Below are positions 45,091 to 54,421 of a stretch of 64,000 nt of DNA, one piece after another. Both the position numbers and the translations under genes were made by a program. The stretch is from assembly GCF_007858285.1 (NCBI RefSeq), contig NZ_VFIL01000001.1, positions 434,001 through 498,000 on the forward strand, in the 5' to 3' direction. Source of the DNA: Pseudomonas brenneri (GTDB lineage: Bacteria > Pseudomonadota > Gammaproteobacteria > Pseudomonadales > Pseudomonadaceae). Under the pieces are notes generated by a model that saw only the letters and a program-made list of their open reading frames with translations, was not told the DNA's origin and did no database searches. Each line of letters opens with the position of its first letter. The first letter of the stretch is position 1.

Positions 45091-46377
45091 TCAACGGCGA
45101 CCGCTGCCCGCATGACCGTGGTGTAACCGGGCTACGTTCTGATCGATGCGGTCTTGGATCGTTCGCAAGGTGTCTCGAGTAATAACCTGCGGGTATAGGT
45201 TCTCGGCGATGCTTGCAAATCGGCTCGCCACATCGCAAATGCCGTCAATCATTCTACCGGCAACGTCCGGGGGCACCTCGGCTTCCTCGGCAAGCCGAAG
45301 CATTTGCGTGCGGGAAATCGATAGGGCTTCTCCCATCACATCCATCTGGTGATATCCACCTGGCCCCTCGCAGAAGGTCACATCGTAAGCCGGGGACAGT
45401 TGCCACTGGCCGTCTTGCGACATGATGTAGGCAAAGTTTTTGGAGTGATCGTCTCGGTTGTTGAACGCAACATTGAAGACAGCACGTTCGAAGGCCACCG
45501 CCATCTCTCGCACGTCATTGGTGCACATCTGTGTTGCCCGCAAGAAGTTGACGTAATCCAACACCCCCGGAGACCGGTAATTCGCCCCCGTAAAGGCCGC
45601 GAGGCTTTGCATGGGTACGCGCATACCATCCCGACGGTCAAATCGCTTACTAGCAAACGCAGCCAACCCATTAGGCAGACTGAAGTACTGCGTGTCAGGG
45701 GTGTTGATGCCGCACATGCGCAGGCACTCGGCGTAGACCATTTCGATAGCGCACACTTCGGCATGCTCTTCTTTCGCCGGGAACTTGACCAACCAAGCTT
45801 CAAAGCCTGCCGTAACGGCAGTGGTAAAACGGCCAGTTTCGGGGTCGCGATAGACGAGGGCCTTAGGCCTTGCACCTTGAGGCGAGCCACCCACCAGCAG
45901 CAACGTCTGCAGGAACTCACCACCGTCTCCATGGAGCACTTCCTGCACTTGGGCAGCAAGCTGTTCCAGCGGGATGTGGACTTCAGACTCCTGACCTTCG
46001 GGCGCCACGGGCTCAAACGTCATGGCCCCCATTGCATTGCTACCGATGTAGGCCAGCCGTTCCAGTGAGCCGATGCGCGCCGTGGTGAGCCCGCGGCGCC
46101 TGAACATACGGTCCATCAGCAACATGCCCCACCCATCCGGCAACGCATCGTAAACAGGCCCTGGTAAGTACAGTTGGTGGTCTGGAAAATCTTGGCGCAA
46201 CTGAGCTCCCTCCAACGCAAGCCTGTAGGAGGACAGTTCCAAGCCCCGTTGCCTGGCTTCATTGCTGTACTCGAACACAATCAGCGGGCGACCGGTAAGG
46301 GCCGTTGTGGAGACCAGCGTGCCCCATTGCCATCGTTCACCCCAGCCCTCGTAGAAGACGTTCACCTGCTCAAGCAT
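45091..46377 (-). CDS. hipA: HipA-family kinase toxin
   Basis: 428 aa. HipA Ser/Thr kinases phosphorylate targets such as GltX and cause growth arrest or persistence. Motifs: P-loop-like VGGSPQGARPKALV (162-175), catalytic NNRDDHSKNFAYI (306-318) and metal-binding AYDVTF (330-335). N-terminal HipA_N part 1-110. ATG 46375-46377 overlaps the hipB stop by 8 bp, the usual order antitoxin then toxin. The module is lower in GC and lies between two copies of the mexT-like 3' end, suggesting acquisition. Confidence 0.9.
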   Translation of the reverse strand: MLEQVNVFYEGWGERWQWGTLVSTTALTGRPLIVFEYSNEARQRGLELSSYRLALEGAQLRQDFPDHQLYLPGPVYDALPDGWGMLLMDRMFRRRGLTTARIGSLERLAYIGSNAMGAMTFEPVAPEGQESEVHIPLEQLAAQVQEVLHGDGGEFLQTLLLVGGSPQGARPKALVYRDPETGRFTTAVTAGFEAWLVKFPAKEEHAEVCAIEMVYAECLRMCGINTPDTQYFSLPNGLAAFASKRFDRRDGMRVPMQSLAAFTGANYRSPGVLDYVNFLRATQMCTNDVREMAVAFERAVFNVAFNNRDDHSKNFAYIMSQDGQWQLSPAYDVTFCEGPGGYHQMDVMGEALSISRTQMLRLAEEAEVPPDVAGRMIDGICDVASRFASIAENLYPQVITRDTLRTIQDRIDQNVARLHHGHAGSGRR

Positions 46378-46687
46378 TGCCGGACTTCCTCTTTGTACGG
46401 AGGCGATTGGCGCTGTTTTCGTAGCGTCGAATATCATCGATGCTGTCCAGCTTTGGCAGGAACAGGCCTTCAAGTTCCTTGATTCGACCAAGAGCAATCG
46501 CCACACGGACGACGTTCTCGAATCCGACATTGCGCCCTGCTTCAAGGTTGGACACTGTGTTTGTGCCGATGCCGGCACGTCCGGCCAAGTCGGCTTGCGT
46601 CATGTCCAGCGCCAAGCGCTCTGTACGCAGGCGATCGCAGAGGCGCTTGACGACCTCACTCGGCTTGCTGAAGCTTAAATCCAACAT
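46370..46687 (-). CDS. hipB: HipB-family antitoxin (XRE helix-turn-helix)
   Basis: 105 aa. HTH LDMTQADLAGRAGIGTNTVSNLEAGRNVGFENVVRVAIAL (about 30-70). It binds the kinase and its own promoter. Start ATG 46685-46687 is just downstream of a near-consensus sigma-70 promoter; the upstream longer frame includes that promoter and is rejected. Confidence 0.9.
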   Translation of the reverse strand: MLDLSFSKPSEVVKRLCDRLRTERLALDMTQADLAGRAGIGTNTVSNLEAGRNVGFENVVRVAIALGRIKELEGLFLPKLDSIDDIRRYENSANRLRTKRKSGNA

Positions 46688-46727
46688 AGTGTGCACCAAA
46701 CCAATTCCGTGCCAGTTAATCCACAAA

Positions 46728-46756
46728 ATTATAGAATTAACGACCAACCCTATCAA
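46728..46756 (-). promoter_or_regulatory. Sigma-70 promoter of hipBA
   Basis: On the minus strand TTGATA (46751-46756), 17-bp spacer, TATAAT (46728-46733), about 40 bp upstream of hipB. Confidence 0.8.
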
Positions 46757-46985
46757 GTAACTTAACTCACAGAACCTGGGGCTTATCGAATAATTTCCAG
46801 CTATAACCACAATATAATGGATTTACCTACCATAAAAGCCAAAAAAATGAGAACTATTGGCGCCGTTAAGAGCCGTATTCTGGGTTAAGGCTGACTTGCG
46901 CCCGAGCCCAGTTAGCGTTGGGTGGGAAAATGGGGCACGCTAGAAATTTCGAGACCTGAAATCGCCGTACTAGAGCCCACTCAAA
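46757..46985. other. Spacer upstream of hipB with no gene
   Basis: AT-rich to about 46880. I see no convincing gene; a plus-strand frame through this area is antisense to the aldehyde dehydrogenase beyond it. It ends at the mexT-like 3' remnant. Confidence 0.5.
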
Positions 46986-47015
46986 ATGTTCTTTGGGGAT
47001 CCAGAGAGTCTCTGA
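46986..47015 (+). pseudogene. Remnant of a mexT-like 3' end (MFFGDPESL-stop)
   Basis: ATG TTC TTT GGG GAT CCA GAG AGT CTC TGA. It matches 24 of 28 bases of the end of the LysR gene (ATGTTTTTTGGGGACCCGGA... at 44921-44948), with differences at third codon positions and D to E. Upstream similarity stops within a codon or two. Suggests a displaced old gene end. Confidence 0.7.
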
Positions 47016-47032
47016 AAAACCGGCTGAAACCG

Positions 47033-48451
47033 CTAATACCCAAACAGCGACTTGCTCTCCAGATACTCGTCAAACCCGTACTCGCCCCACTCACGACCGT
47101 TGCCCGACTGCTTGTAGCCGCCAAACGGCGCGGCCTGGTCGGCACGGGCACCATTGAGGTGGACCATGCCGGTACGCAGTTGACGGGCAACCTGGCGGCT
47201 GCGTTCAAGACTGGCCGAGGTGACGTAGCCAGACAGGCCATAGGGGCTGTCGTTGGCGATGGCTATCGCCTCGGTTTCGCTGTCATACGGGATGATCGCC
47301 AAGACCGGGCCGAAGATTTCTTCGCGCGCCACCAGCATGTCCGGTGTGACATCGGCAAATACAGTCGGTCGCACGTAGTAACCACGCTCAATACCTTCAG
47401 GACGCCCTGCTCCCCCAGCAGCCAACTGCGAACCTTCGGCGATGGCCTGGGCGATCAAGGCCTGGACCCGAGCGAACTGCATGCCGTTGGCGACAGGGCC
47501 GATAGCCATGAGCGGGTTGCTGTCGTCGTAACACACCTGCGCGAGCACTTGCCGGGCGATCTCGATCACCGCCGGTTGCTGTGCACGCGGCACCAACAGG
47601 CGTGTCGGCGCGTTGCATGACTGGCCACTGTTGCGCATGCAGCCCAGCACCCCATGACGCACCGCGCTGGGCAGGCAGGCATCGTCGAGCAGGATATTCG
47701 CGGATTTGCCGCCCAGTTCCTGGGACACACGCTTGACTGTCTCCGCCGCCGCCTTGGCCACCGCGACGCCCGCGCGGGTGGAACCAGTGAAAGACACCAT
47801 GTCCACCTCGGCATGGCTTGCCAGCGCGGCGCCCACCCCGGGGCCGTCGCCGTTGACCAGGTTGAACACACCCTTGGGCACCCCGGCCTCATGCAGCACC
47901 TGGGCAATGATTCGGGCCGACAACGGCGCACGCTCACTGGGTTTGAGCACAACGGTGCAACCCACCGCCAGCGCTGGCGCGAGCTTGCAGGTGAGTTGGT
48001 TGAGCGGCCAGTTCCAGGGCGTGATCAGGGCGCACACGCCGATGGGCTCGCGCACCACCAGCGTATTACCCAGGCGTCGTTCGAAGCGGTACTCGCGTAG
48101 CACCTCCAACGCCTGTGTCAGGTGGCCCAGGCCTGCCGGCACATGGGCACTGCGGGCCAGGGACAGCGGTGCGCCCATCTCCAGGTGCACCGCTTCAATC
48201 AACGCCTCGCTGTGGTGTTTGTAGGCTTGGATAATGCGTTGCAGCAGTTCGATGCGTGCCTCCAGAGAACTCGCCGCGAACCCCGAAAACGCTTGCCTGG
48301 CCGCGCTGACCGCACGGTCCACGTCATGGCTATCGCCAAGGATAATGCGCCCGACAACCTGCTCGGTAGAGGGGTTTACCACGGTTTCGACGGTTGTACC
48401 GTGGGGCTGGACCCAGGCACCGTCAATATAGAACTCAAACAGGTCCGACAT
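47033..48451 (-). CDS. NAD(P)+-dependent aldehyde dehydrogenase
   Basis: 472 aa. Oxidises an aldehyde to its acid. ITPWNWPLNQLTCKLAPALAVGCTVVLKPSE (cofactor loop), catalytic general-base Glu in SQELGGKSANI, nucleophile Cys in MRNSGQSCNAPTR and EEIFGPVLAII. Its place after a class III aminotransferase suggests the substrate is a semialdehyde product of that enzyme. Convergent with the mexT-like remnant. Confidence 0.93.
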   Translation of the reverse strand: MSDLFEFYIDGAWVQPHGTTVETVVNPSTEQVVGRIILGDSHDVDRAVSAARQAFSGFAASSLEARIELLQRIIQAYKHHSEALIEAVHLEMGAPLSLARSAHVPAGLGHLTQALEVLREYRFERRLGNTLVVREPIGVCALITPWNWPLNQLTCKLAPALAVGCTVVLKPSERAPLSARIIAQVLHEAGVPKGVFNLVNGDGPGVGAALASHAEVDMVSFTGSTRAGVAVAKAAAETVKRVSQELGGKSANILLDDACLPSAVRHGVLGCMRNSGQSCNAPTRLLVPRAQQPAVIEIARQVLAQVCYDDSNPLMAIGPVANGMQFARVQALIAQAIAEGSQLAAGGAGRPEGIERGYYVRPTVFADVTPDMLVAREEIFGPVLAIIPYDSETEAIAIANDSPYGLSGYVTSASLERSRQVARQLRTGMVHLNGARADQAAPFGGYKQSGNGREWGEYGFDEYLESKSLFGY

Positions 48452-48465
48452 GCTTTGGACTCCCT

Positions 48466-49791
48466 TCAGGCCACGTGTTTCAGGGCGCTCGCCAGGGTGT
48501 CGAACACCTGGGCGATCTCCTGTGGGCTGATCACCAGCGGTGGCGATATCACGATGGTGTCGCCCGAGCCGCGCACCAGTACGCCGTTATCGAAGCACCA
48601 CTGCGCAACTTCGCTACCCCGCGCACCTGGAGCGCCTGGACGCGGCTCAAGTTCAACGGCGCAGAGCAAACCGATAGCGCGTACGTCCAGCACCGGTCCG
48701 ACGCCCTGCAACGCGAGTGCGGTCGACTGCCAGAGCCCGCTCACAGCGTTGACGTGTTGGTTGATGCCCAATTCACGATGCACCTCAAGGGTCGCCAACC
48801 CGGCCGCACACGCCAGCGGATGCGCCGAATAGGTGTAGCCGTGCATCAGTTCAATGACATTGGCCGGCCCGGCCATGAACGCTTCATATACCGCACCGCT
48901 GACCAGTACCCCACCCATGGGTACCGCGCCGTTGGTCAGGCCTTTGGCGGTGGTGATCAGGTCCGGGGTCACGCCGAAGGCTTGCGCGGCAAAGGCAGCA
49001 CCGACACGACCAAAGCCGGTGATCACCTCGTCGAAAATCAGCAGCACGCCGTGCCGCGTGCAAATCTCACGCAGGCGCTGCAAATAGCCCTGGGGCGGTG
49101 GGTAAACGCCGCCTGAACCGGTCACTGGCTCGACAATCACGGCGGCCACGGTGCTGGGGTCCTGGATGTCCAGCAACTGTGTCAGCGCATCGGCGTAACT
49201 GGCGCCCTGCTGCGGCTGCCCGACGCTGAAACGCATCCCCGCGTCATACGGCAGCGGCAGGTGCGAGACCTCCCCCAGCAGCGGGCCAAAGTCACGCTTC
49301 TGACGGCCGATGCCGGAGACCGACAGCCCACCGAAGCCCATGCCATGATAGCCCTTGGCGCGCCCGATAAACTGGGTACGGCGGCAGTCGCCACGCGCCT
49401 GGTGATAAGCCCGCGCGATCTTCAGCGCGGTGTCCACCGCCTCAGAGCCCGAGTTGGTGAAGAACACTTGCTCCATGCCGGCGGGGCTGATTTCGATCAG
49501 GCGCTCGGCCATTTCCAAGGCCTGGGGGTGGCTCATCTTGAATGACGACACAAAGTCCAGGCGCCCCGCCGCTTCACGAATGGCTTCGACGATTTTCGGC
49601 TGGCCATGCCCAGCGTTGACGCACCACAGCCCCGCCATCGCGTCGAGTACGCGGCGTCCATCGGTGGTGGTGTAGTGCATGCCGTCGGCACTGGCGAACA
49701 TCATCGGTTGTTGCTGGAACTGACGCATCGGGGTAAACGGTGCCCAGAACGCGCCGCTGGCGGAACCTGAAGGGTTGGAAAGATCGTTCAT
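48466..49791 (-). CDS. Class III (omega-amino acid) aminotransferase
   Basis: 441 aa PLP enzyme. FTNSGSEAVDTALKIARAYHQARG, GRAKGYHGMGFGG, LLIFDEVITGFGRVG, PLP lysine in LITTAKGLTNGAVPMGG, and HGYTYSAHPLACAAGLA. Resembles omega-amino acid:pyruvate transaminases (beta-alanine, GABA, 6-aminohexanoate). ATG overlaps the upstream hydrolase stop by 4 nt (ATGA), and the aldehyde dehydrogenase follows 14 bp downstream. Confidence 0.92.
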   Translation of the reverse strand: MNDLSNPSGSASGAFWAPFTPMRQFQQQPMMFASADGMHYTTTDGRRVLDAMAGLWCVNAGHGQPKIVEAIREAAGRLDFVSSFKMSHPQALEMAERLIEISPAGMEQVFFTNSGSEAVDTALKIARAYHQARGDCRRTQFIGRAKGYHGMGFGGLSVSGIGRQKRDFGPLLGEVSHLPLPYDAGMRFSVGQPQQGASYADALTQLLDIQDPSTVAAVIVEPVTGSGGVYPPPQGYLQRLREICTRHGVLLIFDEVITGFGRVGAAFAAQAFGVTPDLITTAKGLTNGAVPMGGVLVSGAVYEAFMAGPANVIELMHGYTYSAHPLACAAGLATLEVHRELGINQHVNAVSGLWQSTALALQGVGPVLDVRAIGLLCAVELEPRPGAPGARGSEVAQWCFDNGVLVRGSGDTIVISPPLVISPQEIAQVFDTLASALKHVA

Positions 49792-51305
49792 GGCGACTCC
49801 TGCAAAGCAATGGTTGGATGGCCGGTCAGCGTCGGGCGCTGCAACGGGCCTGCGTTAACGTTGACGCTGCGGTCCACAGACAAGATGCCGTGTTCGATGC
49901 GGCAAGTGACCTGGTCACAAAACGCGGTCTCGACAAACTGCCAGGTCATGCACAACACCCCGTCGTCGCTCCAGCGCGCCTGCGCGACCACCGGGGTGAG
50001 CTCCGGCTGATATTGGTGATGCAGATAGTGGCCGGTCATGCTGGTCTGGCTTTCGATGCCATCGGCCAGCCCGGCGCGAATACAGTGGGTGCCACGGGGG
50101 TCGGTGAGGTAGAAATCACAATGTTCACTGCCGAACTGCAGGCGTACCTCGTTGACCTGGTCTTCATTGGCCTCGATGACGAACGTGCCGCTGAACTCGG
50201 CCTGGCGCGGTGAGTGCGAAGCACCGGACATGACGGGCCGCTGCTGGTGCGCCAGCAACGCCGCCAGTTCGGCATCCACCGCGCCGTCGGTGGGCACGCC
50301 CAGCGCCGGCAACAGGTGTTCCCAGAGCAAGCTGTGCAAGCGCCGCTCGCCCAGTGGCAGCCCGGCGGTAAACGCAATCACCGCGTTATGGCGGGGCAAC
50401 ACGATGCACTGCTGGCCAAACACGCCTGAGGCGTAATAACCACCGTGCTGGGTCATCCACCACTGATAGCCGTAGCCTTCGCGGCGCGTGATCCCGGCGT
50501 CGCTCGACTCGTCGCGGCCCAGGTAGCGCTTGCCATCGAAGGCGCCCATCCACACATCATCGACCTGCCCACGGGTGGCTTCGGCCACCCATTCGCGGGA
50601 CAGCAATTGCTGCCCCTCCCAGTTGCCTTGTTGCAGATGCAGCACGCCGAACTTGAGCAGGTCTTCGGTACGGCAACTGAGGCCATTGCCGCCGGTGTTG
50701 AAACCTCCTGGTGCAAGGTCCCACTCGATCGGGCCCATGCCCATGGGCTGGAAGATCCGCGCGTTGCACAGGTCGAACGCCGTCTGGCCGCTGACCACAC
50801 TGACAATCGCCGAGAGCATGAAGCTCGATGCACTGCTGTAGATGAAGCGTTGCCCTGGCGGGTCTTCGACCGGCTCGCTGAGGAACAATTTGACCCAGCT
50901 GTCACTGCGCCCGCGCCAGGCCCCGCCGGAGATGCCCTGGCGATGTCCGGTGCGCATGGTCAGCAAATCCCGCACGGTCATGGCCGCCAGGTTGGCGCTG
51001 ATGGATGACGGGCAATCTGCGGCAAAAAAATCCACCACCTTGGCGTCCAGCGACAGCACACCGTCATCCACTAACAGGCCGACGGCCATGGCGATCCAGC
51101 TTTTGGTCGCCGAGTGCTGAACATGCAGGCGTGCAGCGTGATAAGGCGCCCAAAATGCTTCGGCCACCACCGCACCGTCGCGGTAGAGCATGAAACTGTG
51201 CAATTGCAGGCCCGCAGCGTTCACCGCATCGATGAAATCACTTACGCCACGCGCCGATACGCGTTGTTGGCTGGGCCGTGCCCGGCGCAACGGCAAACTC
51301 GTCAT
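49788..51305 (-). CDS. Beta-lactamase-fold serine hydrolase (S12/EstB/NylB-like)
   Basis: 505 aa. Class C beta-lactamase fold: nucleophile in HSATKSW (S65, K68), catalytic Tyr in FIYSSASS (Y156) and late YGYQWWMTQHGGYYASGVFGQQ. The C-terminal about 130 residues form an extra beta domain. Such enzymes hydrolyse amide or ester bonds of small molecules, e.g. NylB cleaves 6-aminohexanoate linear dimer. No Sec signal, so cytosolic. Start ATG 51303-51305 chosen over an upstream Met. Confidence 0.85.
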   Translation of the reverse strand: MTSLPLRRARPSQQRVSARGVSDFIDAVNAAGLQLHSFMLYRDGAVVAEAFWAPYHAARLHVQHSATKSWIAMAVGLLVDDGVLSLDAKVVDFFAADCPSSISANLAAMTVRDLLTMRTGHRQGISGGAWRGRSDSWVKLFLSEPVEDPPGQRFIYSSASSFMLSAIVSVVSGQTAFDLCNARIFQPMGMGPIEWDLAPGGFNTGGNGLSCRTEDLLKFGVLHLQQGNWEGQQLLSREWVAEATRGQVDDVWMGAFDGKRYLGRDESSDAGITRREGYGYQWWMTQHGGYYASGVFGQQCIVLPRHNAVIAFTAGLPLGERRLHSLLWEHLLPALGVPTDGAVDAELAALLAHQQRPVMSGASHSPRQAEFSGTFVIEANEDQVNEVRLQFGSEHCDFYLTDPRGTHCIRAGLADGIESQTSMTGHYLHHQYQPELTPVVAQARWSDDGVLCMTWQFVETAFCDQVTCRIEHGILSVDRSVNVNAGPLQRPTLTGHPTIALQESP

Positions 51306-51372
51306 CTGATCTATCCCCTTATTTCCACTGCCTGGGCATGCAACAGGCGGTGCCTGCTGCATGCCATTACCG

Positions 51373-52653
51373 CTACCAGAGCGCCACGGTGTAGCCCAGG
51401 ATCACTCTGTTTTCGTTGGTATCACGGGCGAAGTTGCTGGTGGCACTGGCGTTCTGCCAGCGCAGCGACACGTCCTTGAACGTACCGTTCTGCACCACAT
51501 AGCCGAGGCTCAGGTCCCTCTCCCACTCGCGCCCTTCGCCGTTGAAGCCGATGACCTTGGCGTTGTCGCCCTTGGCATAACGCGTCGAGAACAGCAGGCC
51601 CGGAATGCCCAGCGAGGCGAAGTCATAGTCGTAACGGGCATGCCACACGCGCTCTCCGGTCTGGGAGAAGTTGGCCAGTTGGTACTCGGTAAACAGGTAG
51701 GTGTTGGTACCGTCCACATACGTGAACGGCGTCGAACCGTATTGCGCCTGGTAACCGCCGCTGAGGTTGTGTCCGTAGAGGCCGTAGCCGATACGGGTAC
51801 TCAACGCCCGGTTATCCACCTTGCCGGCCAGGGCTGCCGCGTCTTCACTGGCGTTGAAGTAGCGGATGTCCGTCTTGAACGTGCCCGGGCCCCACTTGAA
51901 GCTGTTTTTCAAACCCAGGTAATGCTGTTGGTACAGGCTTTCCAATTGCGCGAATTGGTAAGTCACGAAGGTCGTCGGCGTCAGTGCGTACTCACCGCCG
52001 GCATAGCGGAACTCATCGCTTTTGGCGCTGCTTTTATAGGCGCTATATTGGCTGGTGAGCCCCATGTCCTCATAGTGAGTCGAGTCGCGCTGCTTGACCT
52101 GGTCCAGTTGGCCCGCGGTCAGTGTCAGCTTGTCGATGTCCTTGGAGGTGAGTGCCGTGCCGCTGAAACTCTGCGGGAACAGGCGGCTCAGGTTCGGCTG
52201 CAAGGTCGGCAGGTCAGGCACCATATAGCCCACGCGCAGTTCGCTTTTGGCCAGGCGCGCCTTGCCGGTGATGCCGAGTTTGGAGTAGTTGTCGTGGGCG
52301 CGGCGGGCGTAGCTGGGGGAGCCTGGCTCAGCTGTGCTTGAGCGCGCCAGCAGCCCGGTGCCGGAGTTGTCCGGGCTCGAATCGAGCTTCACACCCAACA
52401 TGCCGACCGCGTCCAGGCCAAAGCCCACCGTACCGTCGGTAAAGCCCGATTCGACCTTGAGGATAAACCCCTGTGCCCATTCGGCGCGCTTGTTCTGCCC
52501 GCTGGATTCGCGGTAGTCGCGGTTGAAGTAGTAGTTCTTCAACTCAAGCACGGCTTTGCTGTCGGCGACAAAGTCGGCCTGGGCAAACAAGGGCATGAAA
52601 CCGGCGCCCATGACGCTGGCACGGGTGACAACTTTGTTGATGCGGTTCTTCAT
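51373..52653 (-). CDS. OprD-family outer-membrane porin
   Basis: 426 aa. Signal peptide MKNRINKVVTRASVMGAGFMPLFAQA; then the OprD pattern DFVADSKAVLELKNYYFNRDYRESSGQNKRAEWAQGFILKVESGFTDGTVGFGLDAVGMLGVKLD and a terminal Trp in ILGYTVALW. 18-strand channels for basic amino acids, dipeptides or carboxylates. It sits in the cluster next to the ABC importer and hydrolase, so it likely admits the same substrate. Start ATG 52651-52653. Confidence 0.93.
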   Translation of the reverse strand: MKNRINKVVTRASVMGAGFMPLFAQADFVADSKAVLELKNYYFNRDYRESSGQNKRAEWAQGFILKVESGFTDGTVGFGLDAVGMLGVKLDSSPDNSGTGLLARSSTAEPGSPSYARRAHDNYSKLGITGKARLAKSELRVGYMVPDLPTLQPNLSRLFPQSFSGTALTSKDIDKLTLTAGQLDQVKQRDSTHYEDMGLTSQYSAYKSSAKSDEFRYAGGEYALTPTTFVTYQFAQLESLYQQHYLGLKNSFKWGPGTFKTDIRYFNASEDAAALAGKVDNRALSTRIGYGLYGHNLSGGYQAQYGSTPFTYVDGTNTYLFTEYQLANFSQTGERVWHARYDYDFASLGIPGLLFSTRYAKGDNAKVIGFNGEGREWERDLSLGYVVQNGTFKDVSLRWQNASATSNFARDTNENRVILGYTVALW

Positions 52654-52719
52654 GTGTAGGTTCCTGGCAGACAGGTTGAGTGGGGTTGTTTTTGTTTTCT
52701 TCGGCCATGGCTTCGCCTG

Positions 52720-52744
52720 CTTCACACATCGTCGATGTGCGAAG
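52720..52744 (-). other. Intercistronic hairpin between ABC ATPase and OprD genes
   Basis: CTTCaCACATC / GATGTGcGAAG arms (one mismatch) in the 130-bp gap. No strong U-tract, so it may stabilise mRNA or mark partial termination. Confidence 0.4.
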
Positions 52745-52783
52745 GGTTGGGTTTGCATGCCAAGGCCTGGGGTGCAGCGGTAC

Positions 52784-54421
52784 CTAAATCACACTGGCGC
52801 GGAGGCGGTAACTACCGTCCGCACGTTTTTCCAAGGGGCTGGCCGCCGCGAGTAGCCGGCGGGTATAAGGGTGTTGCGGGGTATCGAAAATCGTGTCACG
52901 CGGGCCGATTTCGACCACTTCGCCCTGGTTCATCACCGCCACGCGATGGGCGATGCGCTCCACCGCCGAGAGGTCGTGGGAAATGAACAGGCAGGCAAAG
53001 CCATATTGGCGTTGCAGACGCTCGAACAATTCGAGGATTTGCTTCTGGATGGTCATGTCCAGTGCCGAAATCGGCTCATCGGCAATCACCAGTTTGGGCC
53101 GTCGTACCAGCGCCCGGCCAATCGCCACCCGCTGGCGCTGGCCGCCGGACAGTTGATGGGCAAAGCGCTCGCGAAATTGCTCGGGCAAGCCCACGTCCGC
53201 CAGGGTCTCGGTGACTCGCTGGCGCTTTTGCGCAGGCGTCAGGGCTGGCTCGTGGCGCAGCGGCTCGGCGATGATCTGGCCGACCGTCATGCGTGGGTCG
53301 AGGGATGAATACGGATCCTGGAAAATCATCTGGCATTGCAGGCGATGCGCCCGATTGGCGGCCTTCAGGATGTCCACGCCCTGGAACAGGATCGCCCCGG
53401 CACACGGGTTGACCAAGCCGACGACCGCACGCCCGAGGGTGGTCTTGCCCGAGCCGCTGCCGCCGACCAGGGCCAGGGTCTCGCCCGCAGCGATGCTCAG
53501 GTTTACCGAGTGCACCACGCGCTTGGGCTCGCTGCGCCCCCAGAAACTGCGAGGCCCCGGGTGTTCGATACACACCTCCCGGACCTGCAACAACGCGCTG
53601 TCGGCCGTTGGCAAGGGTACGAGTTCGCCGCGCCGAGGCAGGGCTTCGAGCAACTGCCGGGTGTATTCGGCCTTGGGGGCGAAGAGGATATCTTCGATGC
53701 GCCCCTGCTCCACCGCTTTGCCCGAGCGCATCACCACCACTTTGTGGGCATAACGCGCCACCAGGGACAGGTCGTGACTGATAAACAGAATCGCGGTGCC
53801 CTGCTCGCGGGTCAGTTCCAGCATCAACTCGATCACGTCCAGTTGTGCCAGGCAGTCCAGGGCCGTGGTGGGTTCGTCAGCGATCAACAGCGCCGGGCGC
53901 AGCAACATCACCGAGGCCAGCATGATGCGCTGGCGCATGCCGCCGGAGAATTGGTGCGGGTAGGATGCCAGGCACTTTTGCGCGTCCTTGATGCCGATGC
54001 GTTGCAGCATGGCGATACAACGCTCGCGGATCGTTGCCGCATCCAGTGCGGTATGCAGCTTGAGCGCCTCGCTCATCTGCCGGCCAATGGTCAGCGCAGG
54101 GTTGAGCGAGACCATCGGCTCCTGGAACACCATGCCGATCCGCGCGCCACGCAGCTCACGCATGGCCTTGGCATTGCGGCTGTCCAACGCTTGGCCCTGG
54201 AAGGTGATGCGCCCGCCGCAGACCTGCATCGGTGCCGGCAGCAGGCCAATGGCAGCGCGTGCGGCCATGGTCTTGCCGCTGCCGGACTCACCCACCAGTG
54301 CGACGATTTCGCCCGGGGCCAGGGTGAAGCTGAAGTCATCGACGGCCAGCGGACCGTCCACGCCGACACGAATCTGTAGACTTTCAACGGCCAGTAAAGG
54401 CACTGGAGCACTCATGCTCAT
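52784..54421 (-). CDS. Fused double ABC ATPase of a dipeptide/oligopeptide importer (DppD-DppF fusion)
   Basis: 545 aa with two complete nucleotide-binding domains. First half: Walker A GESGSGKT (about 43-50), signature FSGGMRQRI, Walker B LLIADEPTTALD. Second half: GGSGSGKTT (about 315-323), LSGGQRQRVAIGRAL and LVIADEPISALD. One polypeptide replaces the usual heterodimer. ATG overlaps the dppC-like stop by 4 nt. Cytoplasmic face of the importer. Confidence 0.93.
   Translation of the reverse strand: MSMSAPVPLLAVESLQIRVGVDGPLAVDDFSFTLAPGEIVALVGESGSGKTMAARAAIGLLPAPMQVCGGRITFQGQALDSRNAKAMRELRGARIGMVFQEPMVSLNPALTIGRQMSEALKLHTALDAATIRERCIAMLQRIGIKDAQKCLASYPHQFSGGMRQRIMLASVMLLRPALLIADEPTTALDCLAQLDVIELMLELTREQGTAILFISHDLSLVARYAHKVVVMRSGKAVEQGRIEDILFAPKAEYTRQLLEALPRRGELVPLPTADSALLQVREVCIEHPGPRSFWGRSEPKRVVHSVNLSIAAGETLALVGGSGSGKTTLGRAVVGLVNPCAGAILFQGVDILKAANRAHRLQCQMIFQDPYSSLDPRMTVGQIIAEPLRHEPALTPAQKRQRVTETLADVGLPEQFRERFAHQLSGGQRQRVAIGRALVRRPKLVIADEPISALDMTIQKQILELFERLQRQYGFACLFISHDLSAVERIAHRVAVMNQGEVVEIGPRDTIFDTPQHPYTRRLLAAASPLEKRADGSYRLRASVI

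Noticed and set aside
46922..47620. 232-codon plus frame overlapping the mexT-like remnant
   Set aside because: Mostly antisense to the aldehyde dehydrogenase; the remnant itself is in another frame.
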